Assembly (NCBI GenBank): GCA_008931825.1
Contig: QXVZ01017323.1
Location: 1-64,000 of the forward strand
Direction of reading: 5' to 3'
DNA: 64,000 bases
Source: Phallusia fumigata
Lineage: Eukaryota; Chordata; Ascidiacea; Phlebobranchia; Ascidiidae
In this document: piece after piece, positions 57,701 through 64,000 of the stretch
How the letters are laid out: every line of letters begins with the position of its first letter
Position numbering within the stretch: position 1 is the first letter of the stretch
Made by a program: the position numbers and the translations under genes
Notes under the pieces: model-generated
The model's input: the letters and a program-made list of their open reading frames with translations, nothing else
What the model was told of the DNA's origin: nothing
Databases searched by the model: none

Positions 57701-59142
57701 AAAATCGCTGATAAAAACTTTAATATGCGATCCTGTGGGAACGTCTATTTACATTCCACTGACGCAAAAGTCGAAACGTATTTCCACCACAAGGTATTCT
57801 GGCCTTTTGTATAGTTTGTAATTTCCGAACTATTTAATTCACACTTCCAAAAGTGGCGAAAATATCTTATCTTCCTGCGTAAGCATTGGAAGGCATGTTG
57901 CATCAGTGCGTGCGTTATCGTTCGTTGTGTGTTATCAGCGTGCGTCCTCAGAGAAACAGAATACATCGCAGGACAATAATTGTGTAAGGCTTAGTGTTAT
58001 AATGAAGAAAGACGTTTTTCTGACTCAAAGAATCTCCATTGTTACTATCGTGATGTGCGATTTCGTTGCTGTACTGGCACTTTTTAGTTTCGAGCGACAA
58101 CGTGTCGGCGATGTACGAGAGCAAGTGTAATTAGGCGCATTGTACACATAGGCGCAGATGGAAAGGGGCCTGGCATGCCGACAAACCTACCCCCTAGTTG
58201 CGACCATGAAAGCACATTGGCGCTAATGAGGCGTTTGTAATAGTTACGTCACAAAGGGAAATAAACTAATCTCTCCAAATGGATTTTTTAATTGGTTGTG
58301 TTAAAAAAGGTCTGCCATTGCTTTCAATCAGTGTAATAGCTTTTAAAAATGTTTTTTTACAAAAATGCACCAGTTGCTTGCGATCCTACAAAAAGCGCTC
58401 CCCATGGGGGTCACGACAAACCCCCCGCTTTATCTAAGAACTGTTCGAAACAGGGCATGTTTTTGGAATTGTTGTATAAGCGTGAATAAATTTCCTGTGG
58501 AATGCTCCACCGCAGTTGGCAAACATTTTTTTTGCCACCTATATTTATTGTTTTCTCTGTGCAGAAAAACGTCGCCTTCAGAGGGAGCTTAATTCGTTAA
58601 AACGTGCCGAGAGGGACAGTGGTGAAGACATCGGCAGGCGACAATGGCAGGGTCGGACTATGAGACAAGCGGAAGCGGGAACAGGTATAGACAAGAAAAT
58701 TGTAGTGTCCAGTCGAGTGTGGAAACTATTTTCGTCTTTGTCCTAGATAAGTCGTAAAGAATGAGCAAGGCGTCGAATATGAGATGGTTTTCACTGTTGA
58801 AATTTAATGTAAAATAAGAATACCAATGCTTCTAAGTGTCGCCTCGATGCTGCCTGTTCCGAATCCTGAATCCTCATCATAACGCATGCGTTTATTTTGA
58901 CAGGCACCGTAACTCAATCACCGATGCGTTACAAACGCAAAACAGACAAACTGGAACTTCTTACTGACGCCGAACCGATTGACTACAGTTCAGTATCAAA
59001 TCAACACAACGATGTAGACCTGGACGATAGTGGGTGGGGCAATCACACGTCATCAGAATGGAGGGAAACGCCCACATATCAAAAACCCGCAAGAAGCAAC
59101 CTTTCCACCAGGCCACCTAAAAATCTATTTGACGATGTGTAA
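51768..59142 (+). CDS. LMBRD2: LMBR1-domain protein LMBRD2 (middle missing)
   Basis: Exons 51768-51941, 52324-52447 and 52906-53046 precede the gap; 53982-54056, 54373-54488, 54783-54896, 55300-55373, 55696-55877, 55943-56076, 56219-56324, 56783-56987, 58565-58684 and 58904-59142 follow it. LMBRD2 is a multipass membrane protein linked to GPCR signalling in mammals. TM1-2 ([38 protein letters not shown]), [52 protein letters not shown] and [10 protein letters not shown] match the family, and the C-terminus ends LFDDV as in human IFNDV. About 150 residues with TM3-5 are absent, and the N at 53611 lies exactly there. The outer loop after TM2 is Ser/Thr-rich. The intron after 56324 is GC-AG. An AATAAA at 59365 can be the polyadenylation signal. 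Confidence 0.93.
53612..53850 (+). repeat. Second copy of the dispersed tandem repeat family
   Basis: The contig after the N begins inside this repeat (CCCCGCTAGCCCCCTAAAAT), which matches, on the opposite strand, the units at about 5540-5990, and it continues into the shared GTGGGGACCCATGC flank. The repeat probably caused the assembly break that removed LMBRD2 exons. Confidence 0.65.
57180..57400 (+). repeat. Third copy of the dispersed repeat family
   Basis: TTCTTCCCTGCAGCTTGTCA followed by an AAACTTTTG stretch and GGATGAAACTTTCA matches the opposite strand of 5930-6010. It lies in the large LMBRD2 intron between 56987 and 58565. It is diverged and partial. Confidence 0.55.
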
Positions 59143-60018
59143 TATTTTTAACTTTTTGACATTCATGTTTAACTTGTGACGGTGCAATGTGTTTTAAATT
59201 GTATTTTGTTCGGCGTATTGCCAGGGCACCTTTGCCTGTAGTTTATTAAATTGTGTTACTGCTTGTACTTAATGTTTTTGTTGCACTCGGTCAACTTATA
59301 TTTATGTTCTTACCTTTATTGTGGTAATAGTTTTATCAGTACGAACACAAAATATTTATGTAGAAATAAATGTATGAGTAACAGTTGATCTGGTTTGAAA
59401 CAGCAGGTGCAGACAAGTATTTTATATTATGGGTAATCCGAATGCCTGTGAGCAAGGGTGCACAACAAAAAAATTAAATTTTTTTAATATCTTCAAATAT
59501 TTTTTCAAGTTACAATTTTTGAACCATTTTTAATATTAAAGGTCCCTTTTGGTAAAGAGGTAATGAAGTTTTTTCTTTATTTCTGTTTAAGATTGGTTTG
59601 TTCCTCTAGTTTCTTCAAGAAAAAGTTATTCAAATTTGCACATGTACTAGATTTTAGAGTTTGTGCACTGTAACTTATGACCCAATTCGATCCATCCATC
59701 TTGGGATGCTAGGCACTCATTCAGTTTGTGAAAATCAAACTGTAAGTAAGATTGCCTAGTGCTTACTGAAATGTGCAAGTCATATGAAGTGTGTAGTCCT
59801 GTGTAGGCCAACAATTATTACTAAACAACCTATTGTTTAGTGTGGCTATGGGTTTTAATCATACTTCTGTTACAGATAATATAATTGACATAATGTTTTT
59901 ACAATAATACATTTCTGGGTTCCTGCACCACAACTTTTTTATGGTAATCACAGTGCATGTCAGTGAACAAAATCACTACAGTCCACAGTGGTAAACTATG
60001 ATTAAAAAAACACTTAAT
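59143..60018. other. Convergent 3' region of LMBRD2 and centrin-like gene
   Basis: Only 3' UTR and spacer are expected here. The LMBRD2 polyadenylation signal AATAAA is at 59365-59370. I see no further gene. Confidence 0.5.
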
Positions 60019-61209
60019 TTAAAACAAATTGGTTTTGAGCATGATGGCAATGAATTCATCTTCATCAACTGCATCATCACCATTATTGTCAGCAAATTCA
60101 ATCATTTCCTTCACTTCCTTTTCACTAAATCTGACTCCAGCATCACGACAAACCCTTCTTAATGATGAGGCAGTTATCTTTCCAGTTTCCTCTGAAAACA
60201 ATCATTATGTGCTCTGTTTTGTTACTGAAGAACAGTAAATGACATACCTGTGTCAAACATTTTAAATCCGTGTCGTATTTCTTCATATATGTCACGAGAA
60301 TCAGTTTGTCGCTCAATTATAAACATTAGAAAATCAGCAAAATTTATTTCCCTGCATATAAATACACATTAGAACTGAATAGGTAGGGGAACATGTCAGA
60401 AATTTAGATTGTACCCTTTGTTTTGTGTGTCAACATCAGCAATCATTTGTCGCACTTCACTTCTAGTTGTTCGAAATCCAAGAATTTTCATTGCCCTGTG
60501 CATTTCTTTGACATCTATTGTATTTGAGCTATCTAGGTCAAATGCATCAAAGACCACTTTCAGGTCTCTGATTTCTTGAATTGTTAGCTTCAAACAAATA
60601 AATGTTGTCAACGAAAAAAGCAAAAATAAGTGGTATATTGTTGATCACTTGAACAGTATCAGAATAAGCTTGCCTAATTTTAAATTGTTTTGATGCAAGA
60701 TGTAACATAAACTTTTGGCCAAGATGTACAATTGCATTAATTTGCTCATCAAAACTGAAACATTTAAATTTTTCATAAATTTTCTGTTTTTTTACAGAAA
60801 CTTTGCCACCTGACCATTATTTATGATGATTACCTTTAGAATGAAACACCATTTAAATCATGCACAATTTATTGAAAACAAATAGATTTACATTACCAAG
60901 TGACATTTGGTTTTGATGTAAATGTTATTGTTAAACCACCTGTTCAAACACTTTACTCGGCAATCTCATTCCAAGAAATTGACGCTCATTGACCTCATTT
61001 GCTTGCAAAACTGTCAGCAACTGCCAAACATAAACAAGTCACTCGTGGAATATCAACTAGGATAACAAAGTAAGAAGCAATCCTACAGCTTGTCCTGGTG
61101 GGGGCGGAGGCGGGACATGGGTAGGCAGGGCTTGTTGTGGAAACTGGAATTCTGTCGGTTTGTTAGTCGCTTCCACCGAAATGGACTTTCTTTTTTTCTT
61201 GGATGGCAT
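60019..61209 (-). CDS. Centrin-like EF-hand protein
   Basis: Four exons (61209-61087, 60587-60415, 60351-60248, 60191-60019) give 190 residues. A basic N-terminus (MPSKKKRKS) and a proline run (PPPPPPG) precede four EF-hand units in centrin order: FDLDSSNTIDVKEM, VDTQNKGEINFADF, FDTEETGKITASSL and ADNNGDDAVDEDEF. The protein ends IAIMLKTNLF, close to the centrin end KKTSLY. Loops 1 and 4 look able to bind calcium; loops 2 and 3 have replaced acidic positions and are probably weak or inactive. Centrins act at centrioles, basal bodies and in nuclear export complexes. The divergence and the proline-rich start point to a centrin-like paralogue, not CETN1/2 itself. FAM151 follows on the same strand 476 bp upstream. 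Confidence 0.85.
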
Positions 61210-61685
61210 TGCAGACGATTTATTGCCAGAAAAATCACGGTTGTTACAGACGCCGTACGCTCTTTACGTTTTGCAAAAAACATGTCGCGCTGCTTGTCGA
61301 ATTTGTCGCTAGTCGCGTGTATTATGCCGTTTGGGTTAAAATTGCAAGATTTTAAGTTTGTTTGAAAAACGTGCCCAATTCGCAAGTTTTTGTTTAATAA
61401 ATTGCTTATTGTTAGCAATATCTCGGTGTTATAAAATTAAATAATTTGACATTGTTTGTCGCCCGTCTCTAGTGTCGCAAAAACAAATAATAGAAACTCT
61501 TTAACTGCCTTCTAATACGACATACACTTTATAACTACGGGGCAATTTAATAGTGACTGATAACCCCAATCAAATAACATGATGTATTGCATACAAAATT
61601 AAATGTTTTTGACGACTTCATTAAATAGTTCGGCGACTATCGATGGTGCTCTAGCTTGCCAAGTATTTTTTCGGCAATCCGAATA

Positions 61686-64000
61686 TCATGAGTGTTTAGT
61701 GGAGTTCTTTGCTATCAGTTCCTTCAGTCCTTCCATCATACTGTTTGGAATGTCAAAATAAACTTTATGGGCGGGAAATCGAAGATAAATTTCGTACAAA
61801 TCCTGCGACGTTACACCTTCGGGAGTAGGCGAACTGTGCCAAACCGTTAAGGAATATCTAAAAAAATAAATTGCAAGTGTCAACATAAAAATATAAACTG
61901 TGGTATTGTGTGGTGTAAAACCTACCGATTTGATTTAGACACTAGCCATTGAAGGGCCGATAGGGATTTTCTGGTTAAAGACGCTCTTACTGGAAAAGTA
62001 ATTGCTTGACGAAGCGAAGAAACATGCCCATACATTTCTTCGACCATTTGTTGTGTGTACAGTTCGTTTTCTCCCACTGGTCGGTAGGCTAAACATACAT
62101 ATCGTGTCGATCTAATTGCTTTTGAACAGGCTGGTTGGTAAAAAAAATAAGAGGGTTATCAAACATACCGGTGGTCCAACCTGGAGAAAACGTACAGTCG
62201 GGAAAGTTGTCTACTATTGTCGAGTAATATTCTGTGGCATTGACCGGCTGTGTAACTGTGTTGGGACCAACCAATATATCCGCATTCAACCAAACAGGAA
62301 AAGTTAAATTAAGTTTCTGCTTCTGTAAAATTGTTACTGAAGCAGTAACAGCGCCGATACTTTTGAAATCGAGTTTTACTCCTTTTGTTTTTTTGCTGAT
62401 GGTGATCTGCAAATGTAAGGTAATGTTTTAATTTTCATCAAAACCTTAGTTGGATCCTACTAGGGAAACAACGTAAGTATTGTATCTTTAACGACTATGT
62501 ACACCATGGTTTAAAAAATATTCTTTGATAAAACGTACGGATGTATGTCACGTTTGACGTGACAATATATATGTCTTTCTTTGCATTCTGTATTTTTTGT
62601 AAAATGTGTTTACTAATATTTTATACGAAACTTTGATCTGTAGGCTATATCGAACTTAACAGGAAACAAGGTAGATGCATCATTTAGATACCAATTCAAA
62701 AGGATAGACTACCATGAAAATTGAAAAGAAATTTACAAAATAGGCTATTTGTAGCAACAGTATGGACCCACCTGTTGAAGGAAATCAGATAGCGAAAGGT
62801 TGCTAGTCGATGCATCAAGTATATCATGCGCCATTACAGGAAGTGTTTCATTGATATTGGAAGTACCCTCGCCATACAATCTAACATCAGCTTCCAACAT
62901 CATTATGTTGTCAGCTGCGAAGCAATACTCGTTTTAATAGATAGAAGTACATCTAAACCTAGGCTTACCATACGTCCCGTTTTAGCCGGGACTGTCCCGG
63001 TTTTAAAGCCTCGTCCCGGCGTCCCGCCCAGTCAACCAGTATGTCCCGTTTTTTATGTTACCCACGCCCTTAATAATAAAGTGTATTTCCATGTTTAATT
63101 TTTTCTTCCATTTTTGACATCTTTGATATTGGTACATCACTACATCACAGTACGAATGAGATTTGATTGTCCCCGTATTCATTGGGCAACTATCAGTAGG
63201 TTGATCAATCTGCTAAATTGTGTTATAATGGTCCTCAACAAACGCAAGTTAACAAATGACGTCACAAGAGACTCGAACATGAAAGAAACATTCGATAGCA
63301 AAGTTTAATGCGATTATTGTTGATCTATTTTTTTAGTGTAGTCGTTGCGGTTGTACGTTCGGGTTCGATTCAGCAAGCAATGTTTTAAAAAACTTTATTT
63401 GGCCGCTTGTTTGAAGCGTCCCGGTTTCCAATTGTAAAAATACGGTAAGCCTATCTAAACCGTAAACTCCATTAAAGTCCAAAGTTATTTGTCGTTGATT
63501 ATAAATATAACTGCCAGAAGGCATGTAGATAAAAATACATTGCAGTGCAAACGTTTTATCAACCGATGCTGCCAACATCAGTGCATCACTGAGATATTTA
63601 TTCGAATGTTGAGGTATATTTTGCGTCTACCAATAAAGTACAAATATTTTAAAATCAATCATTCACGCAACATACTATATTATTTCCAAACTTGAAATCG
63701 GCGGAGGGAAAAAAGGCAACATTGAGCCGCCGTCAATGATTTTACGCGCTTCGTCCATCTTCGAAATACGCAACTTCGGAACGCCCTATGTTGCCTTTTT
63801 TCCCTCCGCCGATTGATTTCGGAAGAAACACTTTTAACCATGCTTGATTGCACTTCTAAAGTTATGTTACCTTTATCAAACAAATGTCTTGTTCTCACTA
63901 CCTGACCACCTTGGTTAGGTTACAGAAAGGGGGTAACAAAACCTGGTCTATGATTACACATTTACCCTGTAATGCTGACTGTAGCTCCTCGTTAGAGTTG
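61686..64000 (-). CDS. FAM151: FAM151/menorin family protein (5' end outside window)
   Basis: Exons 64000-63966 (cut by the window edge), 62914-62772, 62406-62169, 62088-61926 and 61857-61686 join in phase. The family is named after nematode menorin, which acts in dendrite branching, and has a PLC-like phosphodiesterase-type barrel fold. Signatures are NSNEELQSAL, NIMMLEADVRLYGEG, VMAHDIL, KGVKLDFKSI, FPVWLNADILVGPN, PVNATEY, TFSPGWTTG, ITFPVRASL, YSLTVWHSS and VYFDIP. The MLEAD and MAHD segments hold the acidic and His residues expected at the active site. It ends at a stop soon after FDIPNSMMEGLKELIAK, so only one domain is present at the C-terminal side; whether there is a second domain upstream (as in FAM151A) cannot be seen. 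The intron 62915-63965 holds two inverted-repeat elements. Confidence 0.9.
62960..63453. mobile_element. hAT-like MITE with 8-bp TSD (494 bp)
   Basis: Ends TAGGCTTACC and GGTAAGCCTA are exact inverted copies, flanked by TCTAAACC at 62952-62959 and 63454-63461. GTCCCG and CCGGGAC words recur near the left end. There is no transposase frame. It lies in an intron of FAM151 and carries a TGACGTCA at 63257. Confidence 0.85.
63696..63814. mobile_element. Hairpin element with perfect 27-bp inverted repeat
   Basis: Bases 63696-63722 (AATCGGCGGAGGG... start) are the exact reverse complement of 63788-63814, with a 65-bp spacer. The high GC content of the arms contrasts with the AT-rich intron. It could be a short MITE or a structured RNA-forming hairpin in the FAM151 pre-mRNA. 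No coding content. Confidence 0.7.

Noticed and set aside
58002-58130. 42-residue hydrophobic frame in the large LMBRD2 intron
   Set aside because: Phases of the flanking exons join directly and the frame has no splice links; most likely intronic noise.

Overview
This is a eukaryotic nuclear window, AT-rich and gene-dense, with multi-exon genes, GT-AG introns mostly of a few hundred bases, and chordate-type gene content (SUFU, SLC35B3, LMBRD2, FAM151, a BRD10/KIAA2026 homologue). Small introns, close gene packing, very high allelic divergence at contig joins and a 13-base match to the Ciona spliced leader suggest an ascidian tunicate, probably Ciona or a relative. The species is inferred, not proven. 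I see no prokaryotic, CRISPR or viral system.

Layout. 1.8-2.6 kb: TSR3 (+), an intronless 18S rRNA modification enzyme. 2.9-3.8 kb: a small twin CX9C protein (+). 3.8-6.3 kb: SLC35B3, a PAPS transporter (-), whose stop lies 44 bp from that of the CX9C gene. 9.5-15.3 kb: a class A GPCR of the cannabinoid/lysophospholipid type (+), with a 21-base microexon. 18.5-30.9 kb: a BRD10-like bromodomain chromatin protein of about 1,489 residues (-). 33.2-34.8 kb: an unrecognised small multi-exon gene (+), interrupted by a misplaced contig. 35.5-40.0 kb: SUFU, the Hedgehog-pathway repressor (-). 44.2 kb: a small secreted or membrane protein (+). 45.5-47.5 kb: a type II C-type-lectin-like protein (-). 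47.8-50.1 kb: an unrecognised, probably nuclear protein (-). 51.8-59.1 kb: LMBRD2 (+), with its middle exons lost in a gap. 60.0-61.2 kb: a centrin-like EF-hand protein (-). 61.7-64.0 kb and beyond: FAM151/menorin (-), running off the right edge.

Assembly. Twelve single N characters mark contig joins. At nine of them the sequence before the N is repeated after it, as expected when the ends of two overlapping, allelically different contigs were abutted without merging. At one place (33.9-34.6 kb) a whole short contig appears to be an alternative copy placed in series. At 53,611 there is no overlap, and about 150 residues of LMBRD2 are missing. Removing one copy at each overlap restores reading frames in the BRD10-like gene and the 475-residue protein, so these are artefacts, not duplicated exons.

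Mobile DNA is mostly non-autonomous: three hAT-like MITEs with exact 8-bp target duplications (22.3, 43.2 and 63.0 kb), a foldback MITE that differs between the two haplotypes (26.8/28.9 kb), a perfect 27-bp hairpin element (63.7 kb), a tRNA-like SINE (30 kb) and a dispersed repeat with a ~110-bp tandem core (5.3-6.0, 53.6 and 57.2 kb). The genes do not form one pathway; they are ordinary neighbours in a compact chordate genome. The most unusual items are the cysteine-rich GPCR, the orphan proteins, the TGACGTCA excess and the information held in the haplotype overlaps.
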